A DNA stretch of 64,000 nucleotides, taken from contig NC_066844.1 of the NCBI RefSeq assembly GCF_001640805.2, positions 6,174,843 to 6,238,842 of the forward strand, in the 5' to 3' direction. The position numbers and the translations under genes are program-made. The notes under the pieces are model-generated. The model ran no database searches and was not told where the DNA came from. It worked only from the letters and a program-made list of their open reading frames with translations. The DNA is from Lates calcarifer (Eukaryota; Chordata; Actinopteri; Centropomidae). This document shows, piece by piece, positions 10,644 through 39,443 of the stretch (positions within the stretch are counted from its first letter, which is position 1; every line of letters begins with the position of its first letter).

Positions 10644-12359
10644 CCTACCTGCAAAGACAAATCTGAAGTTAAGTCAAAGCAGAAAGAAAATACCTGTCAA
10701 AAAATTTTATGGGTAAACAGGATTTTGCTTTATATTTTACATTTAAGACAAATTAAAAGCAAACTTGTGCTGTAATGTGATGAAGATAGTCTATGTATTT
10801 GCTGTAAATACAGTTTTCTCATCTTTGAGACACAACAGAAAACATCTTAGTTTTTCCAATTTACCAATTCAATAATAGAAAGACAGATAACTGGTTACTT
10901 TTAGTCCAGAAGTAAACAAAAGGCAGCGTGTTAGTATCATTTAACATTTTCTATAGACTTTCAAATATTTACCCCAACTGAGGCATGGCTTTTACTTGAG
11001 AAAGGCTTTTAACACACAACTATGTATTTTAAAAAGGTAGGGCAAAGAGCTCCTTCCTTGACCAACAAAAAGATATCAACCTAACAAAACGTTGGCACAA
11101 TAACTAAGGTGCAGCTAAAACTAATGTAGTCAAGTACAACAACCCTGCAAAAAAATCCTCCTTCAAAGAGTTGATAATGTTCAATTTGTATAATGAAATT
11201 GCTATAGAGAGGTGGTAATTCAACTGTATGTTCATTTTGAAGGGATTATTAAATAGATTAACATTCCTAATTCTCTGTCTGGAGCTGTTGCAATGGCAGG
11301 ATAAGTGACAAGGTTATGGAAAATGTCAAATGAATCCTTTAAATGTAGAGTAAAAATCTACCGCGTTGGTTACAGTTTAATTTATCTTTGAACTAAAATA
11401 GTACCTAAATTCATCAGTGCAAAAGGTTAAATATATAAAAACAGTGATTGTGAGGCACAAATTGGGACTGGAGAGGGGCCACACGCCATGATGAACTATT
11501 ATGCATTAAATTATACAAGGTGTCCCAGCTTCGAGTCATACTCATACAGCTAGACTTTTTAAGTCAATTTACTTCCTGTCTGTACTATGTAATCTATCGA
11601 ACTAGTGCATCGTTGAGGGGTTTAAATACTTTGAATCACTTAATCGTGATTTTACTTTTTCAGAAAACCAAACTGCTGCCTGCTCGAGTTGGTAATGAAA
11701 TGTACGTTATTCATAATTATGTTGTTGTTGGGGTTATTTAAAGTTATGCAGCTCGGAATTTAGCTGCTTTATCATGTAACGATAAGCTACATTAGCATAC
11801 ATCGGTTAATTGTATTAGTTAACCAACATAATACCTTATACTGCGCTCCCTGTTATATTATAGTACTGCTTTCTAAATAGCGCTGGTATAACAATGAAAT
11901 TGCTGATGGACAGCAACAGTAGAGTAAAAAAAGACCTGACAGCGACATTGCTTTGTTTTATTTTTCTTTGTTCTGGCAGTTAACTCAGCCTAACACACAG
12001 ATAGCGGGCTAAGCTAGGAACTCACTGCCAGGCAAGAAATATACAGCTATATGTAGAGCCCCTTGTCATTTAACTCGACAAATAGTCACGGAGTTTGTAT
12101 AATTTATTCTGTAAATGTACGAAAGACGCACAGTTAACACAAATTAACGCTGATTCTAACGGACAGCTAACTCTATCATGTACCATCAGCTAACCATAGC
12201 ATGCTAGCCTGATCATTAGCTTGGCGTTAACTGGACAATTTTTTTCAGAGCGTTTCGCATCCGAGTAAACTTTGGTAAATTCTACCAAGCGACAATTTTA
12301 CATAGAACCGAACACATTAAATTGTATGATATCGGGTCAAGTTGTTTTATTTTTCTCAC

Positions 12360-12460
12360 CTTCCGTTGACTGCAGCCCTGCCTCAAACAATAAACATCCA
12401 CTGAGACCGCTGATGTGTGGAACGTCACTCTACGTTCCTATGGCGTCATGACGCTAGCTA
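12360..12460 (-). promoter_or_regulatory. yod1 noncoding first exon and promoter
   Basis: On the minus strand, sequence rich in CpG ends in GGAAG/GTGAGAAAA (donor at 12359), the right structure for a 5' UTR exon joining the acceptor next to the yod1 ATG, with an intron of about 1.7 kb. Just upstream are two CRE-like motifs: TGACGTT (complement of 12421-12427) and the perfect 10-bp palindrome CGTCATGACG at 12444-12453. The transcription start was not determined. Confidence 0.6.
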
Positions 12461-14690
12461 TCTTGTACCGTAAATTGTCTAATAGATACAACCCTGTTTT
12501 GGAGCTGAAGTTACAGCAAGTGTGCATTATTTATGCAAGGAATAAGCACAAGCACAAGCTGTAGCCTATATCTGCCCAGTCAAAATAATTGACCTAGATT
12601 AGGTGAACATCTCACAATCTTGATTTAGATCATATTGTTGTTTGGGGGTTGTAAAGTTTACACTCTGTTGTTATCCACAAGGTAAGAGCATGATAAATCA
12701 CATCCAAACATATCTATTATGGTATCTATAGTAATAATGATCGTGTTAAAGCAGACACTGATATGTGCCATATTTCATCTAAGGCCTTCTGCCAGTGCAC
12801 ATATTTTATGAGTATTTTGTGAATTTACTCTTCCCAAACCCTAGAATGAACTTTCACAAATGTTAACACTGAAATTAAATAACTCATTGTGGAAAATATG
12901 AGTACATAAGTTTTTTTGAGAACTGAGTTCCATAAAAATGTGGCTTCTTTCATACCATTTTGGGTAGAACTCTTTATTTTACAGGTCCATTATTTTTAAA
13001 GGTTGTGTTGATTTCCAAAGAAATTAGGAATTCAATTCCCAAGGACCTCATACCTCATACAAACTTTAAATTAAGAGAAGTACATGACAAATTGTTACAT
13101 TCTTTATACAATATGTATATCCCCAAAATAATTTTTTTGGCAGGGTTTTTTTAGGGACAGGTGTAGTAATTGATTTCTTCCAAAGGGTGGGGATCTTGGT
13201 CCATGTATTTTTGGAGGATAGGGCACCATGCTGATGTTAGATCTTCTGCACATGTTCCTGGAGAGATGCCACCTGGCCCAGTTGCCTTCTTAGTACAGGT
13301 GTGCTTAAAAAGTGACTGGATGTATTTGGGTCAATCAGAGATTCTCTCAAAAACATCATCATTCAGAAGAGAAATCATGGGTTTCAAATGGCAGATAAAA
13401 GTAATTTAATTAATTTGCATTTTGCAGTTCATCAGAGGTAATGAAACATTTCAGCTTTTAGTGATTTGTGTGCCACAGTTTTCTGGGGTTCATTACAAAA
13501 AGGTTTTGGTCAAGAATGTATCCTCTCAATGTGTTGTCAGTGCAGCCAGGTATAAAAATCACATCAAACCCACTTTTATTGTCTGCTAAAAAGGCACAAG
13601 TAGGCTGCTCTGAGCAGGGCAGTCAAACATTACATAGTCAAAGAATGAAACTTGTACCACTGTCTATTATTAAATAAAAATGGCTGATGTTACAGAGAAT
13701 TTCAGGAGAAAAGATACACTTGCATAAAGCAATTGAAACAAACTTTGGCCAGTATGATAACGTGAATACAAGTGTCAAGAAACAGCTAACATACCTTCAA
13801 CATGTTCTGTTTTTGTTGCACAAAATCCCTTCCTAGAATACACAAGCATAAAGAACAATGGATTAACAAATAAACATTTTCCATTTAGTGTACACTGTGA
13901 CAGATAATACCAGCTTAATACATTTGGTTTGCAAATGGCAGCTTGTGACAGAAAAATACATTTGTTTATCTACCGCTGGTATATAACATGTCCAGCAATG
14001 GAGTGTGTTCTCGAACACATAAAATCCTTCCATAACAGTGTTTTAATCTCCTTCAGAACCAGATGAGTACATTCTCTCAAATCTATAAACATAAGACATA
14101 ACAGATGATGGCTTAGGAATACATTACACGATAAGAATCACAACTACAGATTGTACATGGTAGATGAGTGGACTTGTATTATAAAAATATCTTACAGCAT
14201 CTGCTTTAATAACATGTTCTGTTTGCAATATGGAAAATTGATTTTCATCATAATAATGCATAACCTGTTACATTCAGAGGCATACAGAGGAGCTAATTCT
14301 ACCAATATATTCAATGTTCAGTAAGGCATTGTATTATTTACAGTACAACTAGGATTAGTTGCCAGTTTTGTAATAACAGTATGTTCTGTTGGTTGATTGA
14401 TCTCTGATGCACATGCAGAGGAGTTTATGATACTAATGATAAGGCTTCAAGTTCAAAGCCTCAGCATGCAGAGTAAAGACAAACAGGAGGTTGAGACAAA
14501 CAAAAATGACCTTGTGTCACTGTTCTTTAACTTCATCTTACACTTACTCTGACCATGATTTCCCAAAATGTGGTTTCTCAAACAAAAAAAAAAAAAAACA
14601 AAAAAAAAACCTCCATCTTTTGAGTCATGACTGAACCCAAAACTTCTGCCCCACATTTGTGCCATGAAGAAAAGAGGCTCTCATCTTCAC
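12461..14690. other. yod1-pfkfb2 intergenic region and probable pfkfb2 3' UTR
   Basis: No convincing exon. Since both flanking genes run leftwards, the right half is probably the pfkfb2 3' UTR or downstream flank. AT-rich, with an interrupted A-run at 14583-14609. The open frames at about 13170-13410 and 13468-13677 have no recognisable domain. Confidence 0.55.
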
Positions 14691-14756
14691 TCAGAAGCGG
14701 ACACAGCCACTAGATTCTTCGGGGCTGTCAAAGTCGATTCCTTCGCACAGGGACTC
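14691..14756 (-). CDS. pfkfb2: Alternative terminal exon of pfkfb2
   Basis: Acceptor TTTTTTCTTGAAG followed by 21 codons and TGA (14691-14693). The acidic peptide begins ESLCEGIDFD and ends SSGCVRF. It is in frame with the 23-nt micro-exon 15439-15461, which in turn is in frame with an internal donor in the proximal last exon (exon 14 ending at 16244, CCAG/GTCAAG). Using both would replace the last ~33 residues of the standard C-terminus and still keep the conserved RRNSYTPL phosphosite. The frame arithmetic (73 + 23 + 66 nt) fits exactly, which is the main support. I do not recognise the tail from a named isoform. Confidence 0.6.
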   Translation of the reverse strand, partial: ESLCEGIDFDSPEESSGCVRF

Positions 14757-15307
14757 CTTCAAGAAAAAAGAAAATGTCATTGACATTCACAAATTAATGC
14801 CTTACAGCAGCAAATCCTATTCGAGGAAAACTAATAGCTTCCCAGGGCAGCTCAGGAGTCTTACGTTCCTACTTGAAAAATTAGGTCATTAAGTAAAATG
14901 TGGTAAAAAGTCACAATACTGAAGGCCTTTCTTCTGCACATACTCAAGAAGTGAATAATTATTAATCACTTTCTGACCCTGTGTACGATTGGATCCAAAT
15001 AATAATTTTGTACACTTAAGTTTAATAAACACTGAATCACTCTTGAATCACCATAATTCAATGTGTCTATAGTATATGTTACTTGTTTACCATGACTTTA
15101 CTATTTACATATATATATAATCCAAGTTAATAAATACTGTCATAAAAGAGTTTTACTGGTCGCTTTCACTATTGCAGCAGTTTATTAACTACCAAAGAAT
15201 CAGCCTGATAGACTCTTCTTGATAAGGCCACTGAGGTGAAAGCGGCTTTGACTGTGCAAAAGGTGATGGAAGGTTAGAAAAACTCAAGGACTGAAAACCA
15301 TAAAAAA

Positions 15308-15350
15308 ATACCTCACTGTGATAACATAATATGTTATCACAGTGAGGTAT
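15308..15350. repeat. Perfect 43-nt palindrome (21-bp arms, 1-nt centre)
   Basis: The left arm starts ATACCTCACTGTGATAACAT and the right arm is its exact reverse complement, separated by one A. It lies in the intron between the pfkfb2 micro-exon and the distal terminal exon, 88 nt downstream of the micro-exon donor in transcript direction. In RNA it would form a long perfect hairpin. It could be a small foldback element or have a splicing role. Confidence 0.95.
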
Positions 15351-15438
15351 GTTGACATAGGTTCACATGACATGAGTTGAATTATGGGAAAGAAAATGAA
15401 GGATTGGTTACATGTACCAAGTCTCCAAAAATACTCAC

Positions 15439-15461
15439 AGACAACTGCTTCCTATGCGGGG
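15439..15461 (-). CDS. pfkfb2: Alternative 23-nt micro-exon of pfkfb2
   Basis: Bounded by CCTGTCTTACAG and GTGAGTAT, both strong sites. When joined to the internal donor of exon 14 it completes a Gly/Ala-type codon split 1+2, adds APHRKQLS, and ends on a codon boundary for the terminal exon at 14691-14756. Basic peptide with a potential phosphorylatable Ser. Its reality rests on splice sites and frame only. Confidence 0.55.
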
Positions 15462-16142
15462 CTGTAAGACAGGGTGGGAGAAAGTGGAGAAAGAGAGACA
15501 TAGATAGAAATGTGGAGATGGGCTGAAGCACTGTACCCACGAGGCAAGGCCAACAAATACACAACACATACAAATATGAATATGCATTTTTAAATGTAAA
15601 CGCCTTTTCTAGGTTTCAAATCTGTCATTTATGTATTATATCAATTTGCCCTTAAATATTCTCAAATGGGTTTCATTTTTAAAAAATGGAATTATCACTT
15701 TAAAAGATTATGTATAGGTAATAATGTTTACTATGTGTATTTTGATCACTTGCCACAGAACAGTGCAAGATGTCTTTGAAGTTTGTGTGTCTTTTATATC
15801 CCACTCATAAGGAGCTTCCCTCAGCAAATATAAGAAACATGCTGTTCTGCATATTCAAGCTGGAGACGGCCCAGTGGTGAAGCAGAGGTCATGCAAGACA
15901 AACATCTGACAGCCACAACATTAAAGGAAGAGAGCAACCTGTTCAAGATCCAAAACAGATCCGAGAGAGAAAGACAGATAGAGAGATGGGTTCCATGTAC
16001 GTCAGATTCAACACAGACACTAAATCATCGGGAGGATCCAAAAACGAGGGGATGCCAAACACAGGGTTACAACTGGTGGTGGGAGGTGACTGCTTACACG
16101 TGGACGGTGACTAATTTAAAGGGGGAGCCTGTAACTCTTTCA

Positions 16143-24360
<8,218 letters not shown>

Positions 24361-24393
24361 GTTGAAATCTTGTTAGAGCTCAATTTGCAATCA

Positions 24394-24419
24394 GCTCTCT
24401 CTCTCTCTCTCTCTCTCTC
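24394..24419. repeat. (CT)n microsatellite
   Basis: An uninterrupted CT run just upstream of the pfkfb2 initiator exon. On the transcript strand it reads (GA)n, so it does not serve as a polypyrimidine tract. Confidence 0.95.
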
Positions 24420-24832
24420 AAAGGGGCATCATCCAAGCTGAAACAGATGAATCAGGCATACATGTTATGTGCTTATCTCCATACCCCTCTGACAGAACAG
24501 AATCCTGCACGCAAAGATTGAGCTTTACTATATAGGTGTTATGGTTATGGCTTTATGTATCCCTGGCAACACCGACTGTACAAGCAGAAGCAAATGACGA
24601 GGAGAAAAAGGCGCTGCCACATCATCTGTTAAAGAAAAAAAATCCACTTGGCTGAAAGCACTGTATTTACAAAGCCACAAGGCAAGCAATGGCTTCCCAT
24701 CTAACCGGGGTGACAGAGTTCATGCGGCAATAAAGCGGAGATGAAAAAAATCCCAATCAAACGTTATCCACACATGACGCGTTTCTAACTGCATCATACT
24801 GACTGTTTTTTTTTTCTTTTACCTGCTCGATA

Positions 24833-25030
24833 GGCAAAAACGATGAATCCTGCCCGCCAGAGACGCCGTTAAACACCGTCGGTACAGGGATCTCCGGACT
24901 GAGAGTTTGCGTCCGCCGCTGCGGCCGGAGGAGGCAGTCTGGCCGGCCTGTCCTTGGTGCTGAGGTGCCTCCTCGGGCCGACTGGTGTCCTTCCAAGCCG
25001 GAGGTGTGCCTCTACGTCATTTTTAACCCC
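24833..25030 (-). promoter_or_regulatory. pfkfb2 noncoding first exon and GC-rich promoter
   Basis: The minus strand is GC- and CpG-rich (for example CGGCCGCAGCGGCGG around 24910-24930) and ends in GAGCAG/GTAAAAG (donor at 24832), followed by an intron of about 0.4 kb before the coding start at 24360. The 5' limit near 25010 is a guess. No TATA box is obvious. Confidence 0.6.
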
Positions 25031-25999
25031 TCTCCTACCGTAACGCTGATAATAGAGCTACGGCTGAATACGTCAACACACGGCCCACCTACAGTAATTC
25101 AAAAGCCTTGAGAACAAAAACCACGAGGGCTCTGCAGAGGATCAGGTATTTAGCGTGAGAACAAGGCGGTGTGGGTGGAGCACAGGCATTAACAAACTGA
25201 CGCCAGCATCCACGGATGAAAAAGATTTTATTCACCTCCATCAAACATTTTCTTTAAGCATAACTATACCCTCTTTGCATAGTTATTTTATTCAACGATG
25301 GTCCTCAATACAAAAGGCAGATAGTGGTCAAAGAGTCGTAACTTACAGGTACCATTACAAGTTTAAGTGCTAAAATAAATAAAGCCAACTTACAGCCACA
25401 ATATTTCCTCATTAAATAGTACAAAAGGTTGAAATCAAAGTTGATTCCTATGAAAATTCATTTAGTACAGCTGGCCACCAATTCTGATTCACTGGCTTTA
25501 GATAGCACACAGCTTATTTTAGAGTAAACGGATCTATTATACTGATGAGAAACATTAGTGATTAAGACTAAACAAACTAACTACATTTTTATCTACATTT
25601 CATTTTGTGTCCACACATTTGTACAAGACACAAAATCAGAAATACAGAAGCAACAGAAGCCTGAAATGATCTCAGACATCAACTCACTGCTATATTTAAC
25701 CACATACTGAGGAACATTCAAGGGTCGAAGGTCAGGCACTGGGTAAGCTGATGGAAACTCTGTGTTGCCAGTTGCCTCACCAGCTCAGCAGCCAGTAATG
25801 GTGCGTGAGCGACTGTCAGAGCATCCCAGGCTTGTGAATGACCGACGAAACTGAGACACAAGTTTCAGTTGGAAGGCACAGACAATGGATATACTGTCAG
25901 TAGGTTTGCACACTCTTTCGTAGATGTGAGGCCGTCTGCAGCAGACAGTGGGATTTCTGGACTCCAGTGTCCGACTTTTAGTGATTTGCTGTTTTCACA
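25031..25999 (-). other. phtf1 3' UTR and phtf1-pfkfb2 gap
   Basis: After the phtf1 stop (26000-26002) the minus strand has AATAAA hexamers at about 25285-25290 (complement of TTTTATT) and 25227-25232. If either is used, the phtf1 mRNA ends about 200 bp before the pfkfb2 first exon. No other gene is seen. Confidence 0.5.
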
Positions 26000-36689
<10,690 letters not shown>

Positions 36690-37013
36690 TGTCATCTGCT
36701 GCTGGAACCAGTGAACTCGGAGTCAGGTCATTTCACACAGAGCCCAGGAGAGAGGGAGGATCAGGACTGGGCATCGATCCAGATTTGTTCACTAAACAAA
36801 AAAGGAGCACGGCCACATGGAAGCTACGCATAAAAGCACAACAACGGAGAACGAAAGTCAACAAAGGAAACTAAATATAAAGTTAACGTTACTTTAAATG
36901 CGTTGGTAACGTGGTTGAAGTCATAAAGCATTTGAGGACAACGTTAAACTACATAGCAAAGTTCATGTTAGCTAACAGTAACCGCCCGTTAGCAAGTAGC
37001 CAAAACAACTTAC

Positions 37014-37140
37014 CTGTACAATACGGGTCGATGTGGCACAAACTGGAGGACACCTTAAGTATCATCACAAACTGCTCTTTAAATACTTTCTTGTCATTAG
37101 TTTCAGGGGCGTTGCAGCGTCTTGTTGTCAAATTGAGCTA
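37014..37140 (-). promoter_or_regulatory. phtf1 noncoding first exon / 5' end
   Basis: The minus strand ends in TATTGTACAG/GTAAGTTG (donor at 37013) and can splice to TTCCAGCAG just 5' of the phtf1 ATG at 36689. It lacks an ATG in frame with phtf1. The 5' boundary is approximate. Confidence 0.5.
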
Positions 37141-37643
37141 ACGACTAGCTGCCTATACTGTGAGCTTTACATTAAATGCCACGTTTCGACGCGAGTAATG
37201 ACTCGTAAATGCTGCATTTATAAGGTATTTTCTTCGTAAGCATATGGTTGTTTACGTCTAAGTTTATTCCAGGTATTCTGTACTCCTCTAACTTCACTTT
37301 TGTTTAACATTTGGCTCATTTTCCGCTTCCCTTTTCCGGGGTCTGTTGTGCTAAGATGTGATTTTTCTTCCCCGAGTTTTATCTGTCAGGCGGAATTTGT
37401 GCCTTGTTAGGCTGCGTTCAGAATCCTTTCAGTAAAGAAAAATGACCACACAATAAACTGCTACGACCACCTAAAACTTTGGATGCACAATTTCTGATTT
37501 AAATCTCAACATAAACATTTGGCTGGAGTTTGCTGCGATCTATTTAACGATAAGTGCTGCCTGAAAGCCTACTCTGAGAACAAAAGGCGCATCTCAAACC
37601 TATTCCTAAATTTTAAACCAATCAGAGATCAGCAAGAGTTAGC

Positions 37644-37673
37644 GAGAGAGAGAGAGAGAGAGAGGGGGGGGGG
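37644..37673. repeat. (GA)n microsatellite followed by G-run
   Basis: AGCGAGAGAGAGAG continues into a run of about nine G. Confidence 0.95.
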
Positions 37674-37726
37674 AATAATGATTTTGCAACTAACCGTTAG
37701 TCATTTTCCTTACTGGTTAACCTATA

Positions 37727-37727
<1 letters not shown>

Positions 37728-37756
<29 letters not shown>
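37728..37756. repeat. (ATTT)n microsatellite
   Basis: About seven ATTT units. Confidence 0.95.
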
Positions 37757-37757
<1 letters not shown>

Positions 37758-38501
37758 AATCACAATTTCAAAGCCCAAGGTGGTATCTTTAAATTCAGGA
37801 CTGTAGCCAGGATTTTAAACAGCTCCACATAGTCAGTGTTAATTTAACTTCTAAAATATATCTCTAGTAAATTTTAGCTTCTCATTCAACAGCCTAAATG
37901 CTGTTAGAAATACTTTCCAATTACTTTGTCAGGTATATAATTCTGCTGGATAAGTTCAAAATCCAACTATTTTGATGTATGTCGTTGACCTTAGACAGTC
38001 TACTGGAGAATATAAAACTCCTTCTCTGGACATTTAAACCACCAAATTCTCTGAAACAATATCAAGGACAGATCAATAATTTTAGCTATGAACATGTTGA
38101 AATCACATTTATATGACCAACAGTCCCAAACTCAAAGACCATCTGTTTACTATTATAAATAAAGACAAAAAAGCAGCAAATCCTCACAACTAAGAAGCTG
38201 GAACAAGAGGATGTTTGGCATACATGCCTGACAATTACTTAATACTCAAAACATTATGACTGGTTAAATGGCCACAAACTACTGCAGGTACAGACACTTG
38301 TGTATTTATGATTTTGATGAAAATACATATAAGAGAAAACCAAGTAACACCACCAAAGATTCTTCTCTCTAGTGCTACTTTCTAAAAGGTCCATTGCTCA
38401 GATGGCTGAGCAGGCATCTGGGCACAAATGCTCAGAATGATAAGGTCTGAGAGTACAACTCTTGTCAGGTGAGTCAACAGCTTGTCACGATAAAGAAAGA
38501 A

Positions 38502-39443
38502 TCATTTGTCATTCGACTCCTGAGTGTCCGCCGACGGTTGGTCTTGCCGAGATGTGCACATGATCGTCGCCTTGACCTTCTTGTTGGAAGAAATGATAAA
38601 GTAGGGGCTGAGAGAGGCATAGCAGGAGGAGAAGAACACCCTCATATCAGCCACCACCGGTGACACCTTGGCCACTGTCAGCATGTAGATCCAGATCACA
38701 TTATCAATCCCAAAGAAGACCACATACAGGATCACAAGGGTGACCACTGTTTTGGCAGCCCTGGTCTCTGCTCCACCACCCTGAGAACGACGGATCCCTC
38801 TCACCTGGCGGCTGTGGCGGTGGAGAAGCAACAGGATGTAACCGCTGGAGCCCACCATAAGGGCAACAAAGGCAAAATCCCTCCCAGAGACAGCCACCCC
38901 GTTGATCACATAGGACAGGTTGTCTCTAAAGTCCACATGACAGAAGCCCAGGTTGAGAGTAAAAGCAGGGATGGTGCCATTTCGCGGAGCCATGGAGAAG
39001 AAAGGGGCTGCGATGCATATGGCCATGTTGAGGAGCCAAAGCCCTGCAAAGGTGGGGAGAACCAGGGAGGGAAGTGCTGGCTTCAGCCTGGACAAACGGG
39101 ACCCAGCGGGGGCGATGGTCACTGCCTGAAACACACTGAGCATGCAGGTGATGCACACTGACAAAGCCCGGCCGATGCGGTAGGCGTAGATCACCACCTT
39201 ACAGCCTGGATCATTCAGCAAGTCCTTCAGCCCAAACACAGTCATGGTCTGAGGGACGCAGCGGGTCAGTAGCAGCGTCAGGTTGGCAAAGGCCAGGTGG
39301 CACAGGATCATGTCCACAGGAAGGAGCTTGGGTTCGGTATAAATGATGTGACCGTATGCCAGCAGCACCACCGTGTTCCCCAAGATGCCCATACCTGTTT
39401 GCAAGAGGAAGGAGACCCCTTTGATGGTCACACACAGATCCAT
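38502..39443 (-). CDS. ora1: V1R-like olfactory receptor ORA1
   Basis: Class A GPCR of the vomeronasal type-1/teleost ora family, expected on olfactory sensory neurons. Single coding exon, 313 aa from MDLCVTIKG. The frame is open 24 codons further upstream, but the ATG at 39443 fits family N-termini, and an acceptor-like GACTGCTGCAG lies just 5' of it. Family features: TM1 GILGNTVVLL, TM2 LPVDMILCHLAFANL, TM3 YRIGRALSVC preceded by Cys (DPGCK), the VTIAPAGSR motif after TM3, extracellular loop 2 with an N-glycosylation site RNGT and Cys in GFCHVDF, and TM7 ASLSPYFIISSNKKV. Head to head with the ora2-like gene at 43.9 kb. The ora1 versus ora2 label is from remembered sequence. Confidence 0.9.
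   Translation of the reverse strand: MDLCVTIKGVSFLLQTGMGILGNTVVLLAYGHIIYTEPKLLPVDMILCHLAFANLTLLLTRCVPQTMTVFGLKDLLNDPGCKVVIYAYRIGRALSVCITCMLSVFQAVTIAPAGSRLSRLKPALPSLVLPTFAGLWLLNMAICIAAPFFSMAPRNGTIPAFTLNLGFCHVDFRDNLSYVINGVAVSGRDFAFVALMVGSSGYILLLLHRHSRQVRGIRRSQGGGAETRAAKTVVTLVILYVVFFGIDNVIWIYMLTVAKVSPVVADMRVFFSSCYASLSPYFIISSNKKVKATIMCTSRQDQPSADTQESNDK

Larger units (their letters stand above)
37141..38501. other. Intergenic: phtf1 upstream flank and ora1 downstream flank
   Basis: No exon seen. Contains a (GA)n/(G)n run at 37644-37673 and an (ATTT)n run at 37728-37756. The remainder is AT-rich and featureless to me. It separates the 5' end of phtf1 from the 3' end of ora1; both are on the minus strand. 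Confidence 0.6.

Noticed and set aside
38814..39161. 115-aa plus-strand open frame
   Set aside because: Antisense to ora1.
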